Below are positions 1 through 6,792 of a DNA stretch of 8,503 nucleotides, piece after piece. This DNA is from an uncultured Eubacteriales bacterium. Its GTDB lineage: Bacteria; Bacillota; Clostridia; Lachnospirales; Lachnospiraceae. The stretch lies in the NCBI GenBank assembly GCA_902772745.1, contig CACYBV010000131.1, positions 1 to 8,503 of the forward strand. The letters are read 5' to 3'. How positions within the stretch are numbered: the first letter of the stretch is position 1; the number at the start of each line of letters is the position of its first letter. Made by a program: the position numbers and the translations under genes. The notes below the pieces were generated by a model, which did not search any database, was not told where the DNA came from, and was given only the letters and a program-made list of their open reading frames with translations.

Positions 1-1859
1 GGCGTCACCGCGCGTCCCGGCCACAGATCGTAATGATGCGACACATGGCGGTGGTTGTAGTTCTCTTCGATAGTCGGCCAGGCCCATTCCTTCAGGCCGC
101 CTTCCTCGTCCAGCCAGTAATCCGGCAGGGAATCCAGCTGTTCCTGCCAGTGGGGAATCTTCTCTTCGTTGATTCCAAGCGTACGGCAGGCGTCCATCAG
201 GTTCACCAGCACTTCCCGGCAGATCGCGATATCCATCACGGAATTGATCCGGGTCGGATTGAGATCACGGCAGGTGACCGTCGAATAGTCCGGGTTCGGC
301 GTCGGGTCCTCCGGGGAGAAGGACGGGCAGAAAATCACCTTCCCCCGCCCGTCGCGAAGAACCGCGTAGTCCTCAAAGAACAGCGCAATCTCCTGAAGGG
401 CCGGAACAACCCGCTCCCGCAGGAACCCAAGGTCGCCGGTGCACAGGTAATACCCCCAGAATTCATTGTAAATCCAGCCAAGGCACCCGGTCCAGCAGTA
501 GTGCGGATAGGTGCGTGTAAAGTGGTAAAACAGGCCGGAATTGTAGTCGCAGTGGACGCTCGCGAGAAGCCCCCGCGCGTTGAATAAAAGCTTCGCATTC
601 GTGCGGAAGTCTTCAAACTTGCTTTCATAGTAGCGGAAATACACGTCCATCTCGTCAAAGAGACCTGTATTGTTTCCCGCGCAGACCTGCAGATTGGTGT
701 TGATGTTGTGCTGTCCCCACATCGGCGGGATCTTTCCGGTGTCAATGATCTGGTAGAAGCGGCCCATGTCGTAGAGCTTGTCCATCAGCACCGGATCCAA
801 AAGATACCTGCTGTGGCTCCGCCGAAGCAGTTCCTCGCCGGAAAGCACATAATCTTTAGGATCACCGAGACGGATCTCGCTGCGCTTCATGCGTTCTCCG
901 AGAACTGCCCGGTTTCCCTGCTCCAGCGCGTCAAAATCGGCAGACTGCTTCATAAACTCTTTTGCAAAAACATCTTCGCAGCCGAAGGCAAAACCTTCCT
1001 CCACCCGGATCGCTTTTGCGAGCACGAGAAGGCGGGTGCCGCCTGAGATGTGGATGCCGTCGCCCGGATCCAAAAGAGACAGCGACCCGCCCTCAGGAAT
1101 GAAGCGGATCAGTACGACAAAGCCTTTCTCACCGAATTCCGGGCTGTAAGCCCAGCTCAGTTTGAACAGGTTCTCATCCTTATGAAGCCGGTGTTCGGAA
1201 TTCGGAAGCGTCATCCGTCCGAACATGTCCGGGCCGCCCGGAAGACGCAGCGAGAGATTCATATCGAGTTTCCCTTCCGGTGCGGTAAAGCGGAATGCAG
1301 TCAGGTTTCCGTCCCACGCAGCCAGCGCCTCATGTAAAAAATCCCCTCGCTCGTCCGTCCAGCGTGCGGTGATTTTTCCGCTGTACAGGTCGGTCCATCG
1401 CAGGTAATCCCGGATTCCTTCGGCCTTTCTGGTATCCGCCGTAAACCAGAAAGCTTTATGCAGATGAAGCGACCCCATCGGGTAGACAATCGGACGCTCA
1501 AGATCCATATATCGATCCAGTCCCGCTTCCCGCTGGGCTTTTTCAATCAGTTTGTCCGCTTCCTCCGGATGGCCTTCCATGACATGGCGCCGGATATCCG
1601 CGATGTAAGGACGCAGGTCCGGAGGCAGCGGAGTCTCCTTCCACTGGGGATCGTAAAGTTCCTCCTGAGTGACGGCGATCTCATCGTGCCAGGGGTCACC
1701 GGAAATATCGATCCGATGCGAACCGTTTCCGGTGTAGAGCCAGTCGGAAGGTTCTGCTCCGGGCGCGACGGAACAGACATTATGCCGCGGCAGCAGGCCG
1801 TATCGCTGTTCCGGGATCAGGTAAGAATAGGGGTATGACATCTGAATGGCTTTAATCAA
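1..1859 (-). CDS. GH95-family glycoside hydrolase (alpha-L-fucosidase / alpha-L-galactosidase type), C-terminus beyond left edge
   Basis: This open frame of 619 codons runs without a stop to position 1; the family is usually 750-800 residues, so roughly 150-200 are missing. GH95 enzymes are inverting exo-hydrolases that remove terminal alpha-1,2-linked L-fucose or L-galactose from glycans. Seen in the sequence: a divergent N-terminal beta-sandwich with GNG (44-46) and EELYDP (66-71), then a helical catalytic domain. That domain carries NIN (385-387), matching the two Asn that hold the water-activating Asp in Bifidobacterium AfcA; PSFSPED (512-518), whose Glu517 matches the general acid; and HRHVSHHYDLWPG (603-615). 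The catalytic Asp of the family should lie past the window edge. No signal peptide is visible, so a cytoplasmic enzyme acting on imported oligosaccharides is inferred. TTG at 1859 is chosen as start because GAGGAG lies 7 nt upstream; ATG at 1874 has no RBS of its own. Family assignment is fairly sure, substrate is not. Confidence 0.85.
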   Translation of the reverse strand, partial: MIKAIQMSYPYSYLIPEQRYGLLPRHNVCSVAPGAEPSDWLYTGNGSHRIDISGDPWHDEIAVTQEELYDPQWKETPLPPDLRPYIADIRRHVMEGHPEEADKLIEKAQREAGLDRYMDLERPIVYPMGSLHLHKAFWFTADTRKAEGIRDYLRWTDLYSGKITARWTDERGDFLHEALAAWDGNLTAFRFTAPEGKLDMNLSLRLPGGPDMFGRMTLPNSEHRLHKDENLFKLSWAYSPEFGEKGFVVLIRFIPEGGSLSLLDPGDGIHISGGTRLLVLAKAIRVEEGFAFGCEDVFAKEFMKQSADFDALEQGNRAVLGERMKRSEIRLGDPKDYVLSGEELLRRSHSRYLLDPVLMDKLYDMGRFYQIIDTGKIPPMWGQHNINTNLQVCAGNNTGLFDEMDVYFRYYESKFEDFRTNAKLLFNARGLLASVHCDYNSGLFYHFTRTYPHYCWTGCLGWIYNEFWGYYLCTGDLGFLRERVVPALQEIALFFEDYAVLRDGRGKVIFCPSFSPEDPTPNPDYSTVTCRDLNPTRINSVMDIAICREVLVNLMDACRTLGINEEKIPHWQEQLDSLPDYWLDEEGGLKEWAWPTIEENYNHRHVSHHYDLWPGRAVT

Positions 1860-1866
1860 GGCAGTT

Positions 1867-1872
1867 CTCCTC
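1867..1872 (-). promoter_or_regulatory. Ribosome binding site (GAGGAG) that favours a TTG start
   Basis: Read on the minus strand, GAGGAG is followed by 7 nt and then TTG at 1859. The alternative ATG at 1872-1874 overlaps this motif and has no purine-rich sequence at the right distance. The motif therefore argues for TTG as the start of the GH95 gene. Confidence 0.6.
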
Positions 1873-1891
1873 ATACTGGTAATGATTCACT

Positions 1892-1920
1892 ATTATTTCA
1901 CAGCATCGCAGAATATGCAA
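1892..1920 (-). promoter_or_regulatory. Putative sigma-A promoter for the GH95 gene
   Basis: On the minus strand, a weak -35 (TTGCAT, 1915-1920) is separated by 17 nt from AATAAT (1892-1897), a 5/6 match to TATAAT. The -10 is preceded by TGA, giving an extended -10. Transcription would begin near 1885, about 25 nt before the TTG start. The upstream gene ends in a terminator, so a separate promoter is expected here. No operator for a sugar-responsive regulator could be recognised. Confidence 0.45.
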
Positions 1921-1940
1921 GCATTCTGCCGGTTTCTGTC

Positions 1941-1972
1941 AAAAAAAGGGGCAAGCCGACCTGGTCTGCCCC
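1941..1972 (-). terminator. Intrinsic terminator of the repeat-protein gene
   Basis: On the minus strand, GGGGCAGACC and GGCTTGCCCC pair around a 5-nt loop with one A-C mismatch and one G-U pair, followed directly by seven T. It begins 20 nt after the stop codon of the 742-residue gene. This is a textbook Rho-independent terminator and isolates that gene from the GH95 gene. Its left arm and structure recur in the hairpin at 4367-4397. Confidence 0.9.
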
Positions 1973-1992
1973 GTATCCCTTACATTTAAGAA

Positions 1993-4221
1993 TTACACCA
2001 GATTAAGGTCGATGCCGTTTTCCTTATTCTCCTCTGTCTTGTCTTTATTTCCGATGACCTTCTCTTCATTCTCGCCGACATCTTCCTCATTCGCATCATT
2101 GATGATATTTGTTTCCAGAAGCCGCTTTTCGTTCTCGTACAACAGGCTAAGATCCGCGCCGCCCTTATAGGTAACGACAGCCATCTGGAACACGCCGTAT
2201 TTGCCAAACATGTTTTTGAAGGCTTTTGTGTTCATGATTTCCTGAATCTTTTTTTCTGAAACATCGCCTTTCTGCATCTTTTCAACATACTCCTTACCGT
2301 TTTCTTTCAGCTCGGAATTAGTCAGAACCATGCTGACATACATGGCTTTTGCAGCCAGATAGCGAACCATCTGCTCGTCTTCCTCCAGTGCACCCTTGTC
2401 GAAATGTTGATCCACAATGTATTCATCTGCCATGATCGCCCGGATCTCATTCTGCCCTTCATAAATGTTTAAGTCATGTTGCTTCGGGACGTCTGCGTTG
2501 ATTTCTGTTCCTTGCGATTTCTCAGTATTGGGGTACTGGCCGCTCTTATAACGATTCGGAATGTTCGGCTCGAACCTTTTTCTTCTTGAGGACATTGCGT
2601 CGATAAATCTGCGCTCGAGATGGCCCGCATGGCCTTTCAGCGCATACTCCGATGCTTTTCCGTTTGCAATTACGGTACCCAGCCAGGTATCAAGCTCCTT
2701 GTTATTGAGAAGACTGTCCGCAGCCCTTTGATATTTGCTCGGACTCAGGTGTGCTTTTGTATCTGCTTTGGATCTCTGCACGACATCGCCCGCCATACGC
2801 GCAACAAAAAGTTCCTTATAAACCTTCTTCTGTTCTTCGACTGAAAGCGTTCTGAACGCCCTGCTTTCAATCTTACCCTGCAGCGCTTTTACGCGTTCAT
2901 GCACGGTAGGCATCAGGTACTGCGGTACATCCTCCGGAATTCTGTCCATGGCGGCCAGATGCTTCCGGTACAGGTCTTCCATTGCTCCGCCGTGACCGCG
3001 CTGTTTAGACAATGCGATCAGCGTCTGCCGGTTGTCTTTAATAAACTGCTTCAGGGTATCATCTCTTTTTAACTGAGCAAGATTTTCCCTGAAATAGTAG
3101 GCGTCCACCTTTTCGTTCAGCTTTCCTTTGTTATTCCTTTCGGCGTTTACCGCCATGCGTGCCGCGATAATATGGGCAATATCGTCGAACAGCTCATCAT
3201 CCGAGGCATCGTTGTCCTGAGTTCTGATATGCTGAATCCTGTCTTCGGTCATTTCCAACGCAGTCGGCATAAAATACTTCGGCGCAAAATTCGCCCCGAT
3301 TTCCCTGACACGGAAATCTCTCTTGAGATCATCCATGAACACACCGCCGTGTCCCGGAAGCATCATACGTTCCTGCATCAGGTTGCCCGTAAAGGTGTTC
3401 AGGTATTCATTGATTCCAGCAGAATCGGTAACCCTGTCATAGGCATCCATAAACGCTTCTTTCGTGAGAGGAACGTCCAGCGTACCGCCCTTATTTCTTT
3501 CCGCATTGACTGCCATACGGGCCGCAAGAACCGCCATGAGGAGCTTGTTCTGTTTCTCCTTATCCATCGTCAGGAATGCAGGGTCCCCGATTTTCCGGCG
3601 CAGGGCGTCGATATAGGCGCGGGCAGTCGGGGTCTCGCCCTCTTCATAATCCCAGACGTCCGCTGCTTTCTGCTGCTGCTTTTCCTTTCTCTCCGCCTCC
3701 TCCTGTGCGACGCGATTCACCGGTTTCCTGTTGTCAACAGCTGCAGTTTTCGTGCTGGCAATCTTTTCATTGATTGCCCGTGCATTCTCGCGGTATTCTT
3801 CGGGGATGTCCAGGTTCTGCATTTCCAGCGACGCGCCGCAGCGAAGCAGCAACTCAGTCAGGTCCCTCCGAACCTGTTCATCCACTGCGATGCCCTCTCC
3901 GCTTTTGAGCTTCTGGAGAAGATTTCCCATCTCCCCCTCGAGTGTTCCGTTCGTAAGGCTGTCCATCGCTTTGTTAGATTCTTTTCCGGGAATATCCTGC
4001 GTTCTTCCGAGAAGTATCTTTCCGATAATCTCTGTAGTGGTCAGGAGATTCTGTACTTCCTGCGGCACATCCATATTTGCGTTCCGAAGCGCTTTGGAAT
4101 ACGCGTGAAGGCCGCTGTACAGCATCACGATATTTTCATAAGCATTTCTTTCCTCCGGCTTTTTATTCTTTCCTGTATGGAGCTTATTCGGGATTCTTTT
4201 TCTGATTTCCTCAATAGTCAT
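1993..4221 (-). CDS. 742-residue protein of unknown function with tandem ~120-residue repeats
   Basis: I do not recognise a characterised family. No signal peptide or membrane segment is visible, so a soluble, mostly helical cytoplasmic protein is inferred. Residues 1-190 form a charged helical leader ending in a Glu/Lys/Gln-rich linker (171-187). Three repeats follow, each with an (A/V)ARMA block (233, 353, 473: spacing exactly 120), a GHGG/GHAG block 56-57 residues later (290, 409, 530) and an acidic DL or LE motif after it. MPT begins repeats 2 and 3 (318, 437). A degenerate fourth copy may lie at 590-695 (AAK at 623, YKGG at 685). The last 40 residues are rich in Asn, Glu and Lys. ATG at 4221 is supported by AAGGAG 10 nt upstream. 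The gene is monocistronic between a promoter and a terminator. Sampled lines at its 3' end look more AT-rich than the flanking enzyme genes, which could indicate transfer. Confidence 0.85.
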   Translation of the reverse strand: MTIEEIRKRIPNKLHTGKNKKPEERNAYENIVMLYSGLHAYSKALRNANMDVPQEVQNLLTTTEIIGKILLGRTQDIPGKESNKAMDSLTNGTLEGEMGNLLQKLKSGEGIAVDEQVRRDLTELLLRCGASLEMQNLDIPEEYRENARAINEKIASTKTAAVDNRKPVNRVAQEEAERKEKQQQKAADVWDYEEGETPTARAYIDALRRKIGDPAFLTMDKEKQNKLLMAVLAARMAVNAERNKGGTLDVPLTKEAFMDAYDRVTDSAGINEYLNTFTGNLMQERMMLPGHGGVFMDDLKRDFRVREIGANFAPKYFMPTALEMTEDRIQHIRTQDNDASDDELFDDIAHIIAARMAVNAERNNKGKLNEKVDAYYFRENLAQLKRDDTLKQFIKDNRQTLIALSKQRGHGGAMEDLYRKHLAAMDRIPEDVPQYLMPTVHERVKALQGKIESRAFRTLSVEEQKKVYKELFVARMAGDVVQRSKADTKAHLSPSKYQRAADSLLNNKELDTWLGTVIANGKASEYALKGHAGHLERRFIDAMSSRRKRFEPNIPNRYKSGQYPNTEKSQGTEINADVPKQHDLNIYEGQNEIRAIMADEYIVDQHFDKGALEEDEQMVRYLAAKAMYVSMVLTNSELKENGKEYVEKMQKGDVSEKKIQEIMNTKAFKNMFGKYGVFQMAVVTYKGGADLSLLYENEKRLLETNIINDANEEDVGENEEKVIGNKDKTEENKENGIDLNLV
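2554..3624 (-). repeat. Three tandem ~120-residue protein repeats (coding)
   Basis: Residues about 200-556 of the repeat protein fall into three units: repeat 1 at about 3268-3624, repeat 2 at 2911-3267 and repeat 3 at 2554-2910. Units 1 and 2 share AARMAVNAERN exactly, 120 residues apart. Units 2 and 3 share the MPT start, a KI or QH position before the ARMA block, and the GHGG/GHAG motif. Unit 3 is the most diverged (VARMAGDVVQR). The match is at protein level; the DNA has drifted, so this is not a recent duplication. Confidence 0.8.
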
Positions 4222-4285
4222 AAGTGAGCTTCTCCTTTTTTCTATTATCTCCTGTTTTGCCTGTACGGGTTACTTTCAAAGCCAG

Positions 4286-4314
4286 TATATATGGCCATGT
4301 CCAACAAATGTCCA
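4286..4314 (-). promoter_or_regulatory. Putative promoter of the repeat-protein gene
   Basis: On the minus strand, TGGACA (4309-4314) matches the -35 consensus TTGACA at 5 of 6 positions, and TATATA (4286-4291) is a -10 candidate at 17 nt spacing; TATACT at 4284-4289 is an alternative. Transcription would start near 4279, leaving a leader of about 58 nt before ATG 4221. The -35 hexamer lies inside an 11-bp tandem repeat. Confidence 0.5.
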
Positions 4315-4318
4315 GCAA
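4297..4318. repeat. Two 11-bp direct repeats over the promoter
   Basis: Plus-strand ATGTCCAACAA (4297-4307) is followed immediately by ATGTCCAGCAA (4308-4318), differing at one base. The period of 11 bp is close to one helical turn. The pair covers the -35 and upstream spacer of the putative promoter, the arrangement expected of a regulator binding two sites on one face. No regulator is encoded nearby, so the role is a guess. Confidence 0.5.
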
Positions 4319-4366
4319 AAAAGGGTTTTACTGAAATTTGACACATAATTCAAGGCAAAATGTTCT

Positions 4367-4397
4367 GCGGGACAGGCCGAAAACCGGTCTGCCCCGC
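4367..4397 (-). terminator. Terminator-like hairpin downstream of the MATE remnant
   Basis: On the minus strand two 13-nt arms pair at 12 positions (one G-U) around a GTTTT loop, with an A-C mismatch in the same place as in the hairpin at 1941-1972. The left arm contains the identical 10-mer GGGGCAGACC. The hairpin lies 43 nt past the end of the MATE remnant. The T-tract is poor: the first T run (TTTT) comes 6 nt after the stem. It may be a weakened terminator. Confidence 0.6.
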
Positions 4398-4440
4398 TCA
4401 GATGCCGCAAATTGAATTGCCGCCTTTCTTCGTTTTGCGC

Positions 4441-5557
4441 TCACTTCAGCGGATACTCCTTCCCGTCAATCACGACAGTATCCGTCTGGTCAGGCTCCAG
4501 AAGCTGTATCAAGGTCCTGTATTTCTGAAGCTTCTCATCCGGGAGCGATCTGATCTGCCAGCTTGGACCGTTGTAGACATCAGGAATCCCGCAGAGACCC
4601 GCGCCGAGGACCGTCAGGCTGAGAATGCTGTAATTGATCCCCTTTTTGATCCGGTCCATCCGGAACAGCCCCATATTCTGCCCCACATAGGTACAGAGCG
4701 CCGTACTCAGGGCCATAACCGGAATATTGGTCACATCGTCCACCTTGGTAACAATGCTGTTTGCGGCGATAAAGGTCGGTTCGAAAAAGTTGACGGAGGA
4801 CTGAACGGCGAGGTTCGCGATCGCGTTCCCGATATTCTGGATCGCGGCGGGAAGCCCGATTCCGATGATTTTCCCGGCTTCCCTGCGGTCCGGACGGATA
4901 TTCCTAAGACGCACCTTCACGCCGTAACCGCCGCGGTTCATGCGGATGATCACACCGATTCCGGACAGGGTCTGCGAAAGCGTCGTCGCAGCGCCACGCC
5001 CGGTACGCCCCAACCGAGGACAATGACCGCGAGAAGGTCGAGCACGATATTCAGGAAGCTGCACAGCAGCAGGAAATAAAAAGGCCAGGAGGAGTCCGCC
5101 CATCCCCCGGAGTGCGCCCGATCCCATCTGATAAATCAGGTTTCCTGTCGTCCCGATATAGACAATGATCAGGTAAAAGCGAGCGTCCCGGAAAATCTCC
5201 TGCGGCGTATTCAGCAGGTTCAGCAGGGGGCGGCTCACGAGAAGCCCGACCACTGTGATAAAGAGGCCGCGTACCAGGGTCAAAAAAGCCACGGTAGAAA
5301 CCGCTTTCTGCAATGCTTTAAGGTCTTTCGCCCCCCATACGCTGTGCGATTACCACATTGGAGCCGGTCGAAAGGCCGATCATAAACATATTGATCAGGC
5401 TCATTACAGGGCCGCTCGCCGAAACCGCGGCCAGCGCGTCCGAACTGACAAAACGGCCGACAATAACCGAATCCGCCACATTGTAAAGCTGTGTCACAAT
5501 GCTTCCGTGAAGAATCGAGACCGCAAAGCGCAGTCTGAATAAATCAAATGAAGAAAA
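4441..5557 (-). pseudogene. Decayed MATE-family multidrug/cation antiporter
   Basis: MATE transporters are 12-helix membrane proteins of about 450 residues that export drugs or metabolites using Na+ or H+. The remnant reads in pieces. Fragment A (5557-5321) contains QLYNVADSVIVGRF and GLSTGSNVVIAQRMG, then hits a stop at 5318-5320. An extra G in the G6 run at 5331-5336 explains the shift, since the next frame continues AKDLKALQKAVSTVAF. A second extra base near 5096-5097 breaks GALRGMG from DSSWPFYFLLL, and a lost base near 4988-4991 returns the frame at TTLSQTLSGIGVIIRM. No ATG, GTG or TTG lies in frame before the first conserved block, although GGAGGAG is at 5571-5577, so the start is lost. 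After GINYSILSLTVLGAG the MATE similarity stops and about 45 soluble-looking residues follow to the stop at 4441. The several independent lesions favour a true pseudogene over a single sequencing error. Confidence 0.8.
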
Positions 5558-5562
5558 TTAAA

Positions 5563-5591
5563 TTGTAAAACTCCTCCGCCGGTGGTATTAT
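5563..5591 (+). promoter_or_regulatory. Putative sigma-A promoter of the esterase gene
   Basis: TTGTAA (5563-5568) and TATTAT (5586-5591, 5/6 match to TATAAT) are spaced by 17 nt. Transcription would start near 5598, about 34 nt before the ATG at 5632. The element sits in the divergent gap between the esterase and the MATE remnant, and the remnant's old GGAGGAG RBS lies in its spacer on the other strand. Confidence 0.6.
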
Positions 5592-5617
5592 GATTTCAGT
5601 TCAACTATTGTCCAATG

Positions 5618-5624
5618 AAAGGAG
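5618..5624 (+). promoter_or_regulatory. Ribosome binding site of the esterase (AAAGGAG)
   Basis: AAAGGAG is followed by 7 nt and ATG at 5632. This fixes the start there rather than at the in-frame ATG at 5590, which overlaps the -10 element and has no RBS. Confidence 0.85.
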
Positions 5625-5631
5625 TACGTTC

Positions 5632-6675
5632 ATGGCTTTTGAAGATGTCGAGAAAATGATGGCAAGATTCAAACATGTTCGGGTTCAGTTTGGCCCGGAG
5701 CAGATGAAAGCAGTGGAAATCTGGGAATCGCTGCCCCGTTATGACGAGTCGCAGGTCCTCGCGCTCGCAAAACTCAGCGAGAAGATTATGCTGGAAAGCA
5801 CGGAAGAAAACCGGCCCGAACTGATCGCGAAGTTTGCCGCACTCCGCGACTCTATCAAAGAGCTTCCGGACGCCCCGAAGCGCATTCCGCTCTGGCCGGA
5901 CGGAAAGGTTCCGACAGAGACGGTTTATACCGACAATTCTGAATTCCGCTACAACCACAACCCGGACTTCGTCCCCTATCTCATAGAGCGTCTGATTCCG
6001 GAATCCGAAACGCCGAAAGGCGCCGTTGTCGTCTGTCCCGGAGGCGATCACGGAAACGCCTGTATCCACGAAGGTTACGGAGTTGCCCGCGAATTGAACG
6101 CCCAGGGCTATCAGTGCTTTGTTGTTCTGAACCGCCCGAATCACAACCCCTGGAACGGTCATGAAAGCGGCGCGGATGCCGCCCGCGCCATCCGCTATGT
6201 CCGCGCGAACGCAACAAAATACCGGATTGACCCGGACTTTGTCGCCTTTGCCGGCTTCAGCAACGGCGGTCTCACCGGTGAAAATGTGATTGAATTCTAC
6301 TCCGGTGATAAGAAAGTCTCCGATTATTTTCCGGACTATGCGCCGGATGAACTGGACAGTTATAAAGGCGCGATGGACGCGTTCCTCTGCGTCTACGGTC
6401 CGCGTTTTGTCAACGGTCCCTTCAACTGGGACGGTGTCATCTATCCGCCGGTCTTCTACGCGATCGGCCGTGAGGATAAAGCAATCGACAACTTCAACTA
6501 CGTTTATCCGGATCTTCTGGCGCACCATATCCCGGTTGAAGTTCACACCTTCGCGGGTGTTCCCCACGGGAAAGCCGGTGCCGCAATCCTCGGCGGAAAT
6601 TACCCGTCCTTCGACCTCTGGGTTCCGCTCGCCGATGCTTTCCTGCAGGATCTGATCAGCAAAAAACAGGCGTAA
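5632..6675 (+). CDS. Alpha/beta-hydrolase esterase, acetyl-xylan/feruloyl esterase-like
   Basis: A 347-residue serine hydrolase, likely removing acetyl or other acyl groups from sugars or xylo-oligosaccharides. Residues 1-110 are a helical N-terminal extension; the hydrolase core starts at about 115. Seen in order: an oxyanion-loop-like PGGDHG (136-141), where many relatives have HGGG; GFSNGG (208-213) with nucleophile Ser210; REDKAID (280-286) with probable catalytic Asp282; and GVPHG (309-313) with His312. The triad order and spacing are those of the BD-FAE / esterase-lipase group. No signal peptide or transmembrane helix is visible, so action in the cytoplasm on imported substrates is inferred. 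The gene is monocistronic, with its own promoter, RBS and terminator, and stands divergent from the MATE remnant. GH95 and GH43 genes nearby support a carbohydrate substrate, but a peptidase or other esterase role cannot be excluded. Confidence 0.85.
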   Translation: MAFEDVEKMMARFKHVRVQFGPEQMKAVEIWESLPRYDESQVLALAKLSEKIMLESTEENRPELIAKFAALRDSIKELPDAPKRIPLWPDGKVPTETVYTDNSEFRYNHNPDFVPYLIERLIPESETPKGAVVVCPGGDHGNACIHEGYGVARELNAQGYQCFVVLNRPNHNPWNGHESGADAARAIRYVRANATKYRIDPDFVAFAGFSNGGLTGENVIEFYSGDKKVSDYFPDYAPDELDSYKGAMDAFLCVYGPRFVNGPFNWDGVIYPPVFYAIGREDKAIDNFNYVYPDLLAHHIPVEVHTFAGVPHGKAGAAILGGNYPSFDLWVPLADAFLQDLISKKQA

Positions 6676-6693
6676 CGACAGTTCACAAAAGAG

Positions 6694-6725
6694 GCCGGGA
6701 GTCTGTCTGAAACTCCCGGCTTTTT
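6694..6725 (+). terminator. Intrinsic terminator after the esterase, possibly bidirectional
   Basis: GCCGGGAGT (6694-6702) pairs perfectly with ACTCCCGGC (6712-6720) around a 9-nt loop, followed by five T and a T-rich stretch. It begins 18 nt after the esterase stop. Read on the minus strand the same stem is followed by CTCTTTTG, so it may also stop transcription arriving from the convergent thioesterase gene. Confidence 0.92.
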
Positions 6726-6792
6726 CTCTTCTTATCCTGCTCTGAAGATACTTTTTACAGATACTGAATAAGTGAACTTCTCCATTCTGTTT

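Noticed and set aside
33..587. 184-codon plus-strand open frame
   Set aside because: Antisense shadow of the GH95 gene, with no RBS or domain.
3172..4227. 351-codon plus-strand open frame
   Set aside because: It lies antisense to the repeat-protein gene, whose repeats, RBS, promoter and terminator are clear. The antisense product is rich in Arg, His, Phe and Cys without any domain.
4360..5079. 239-codon plus-strand open frame
   Set aside because: It is antisense to the MATE remnant, has no RBS and no recognisable domain, and starts inside the hairpin region.
5590..5631. Upstream in-frame ATG start for the esterase
   Set aside because: It overlaps the predicted -10 element and has no RBS, whereas ATG 5632 has AAAGGAG at 7 nt.
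5605..6567. 320-codon minus-strand open frame
   Set aside because: It mirrors the esterase, whose catalytic triad, RBS and terminator are on the plus strand. Its own sequence is low-complexity Val/Arg-rich.
6732..6785. Possible 17-codon minus-strand peptide starting with MEKFTYS
   Set aside because: Too short to support, with no clear RBS, and it sits in the gap between two convergent genes next to a terminator.
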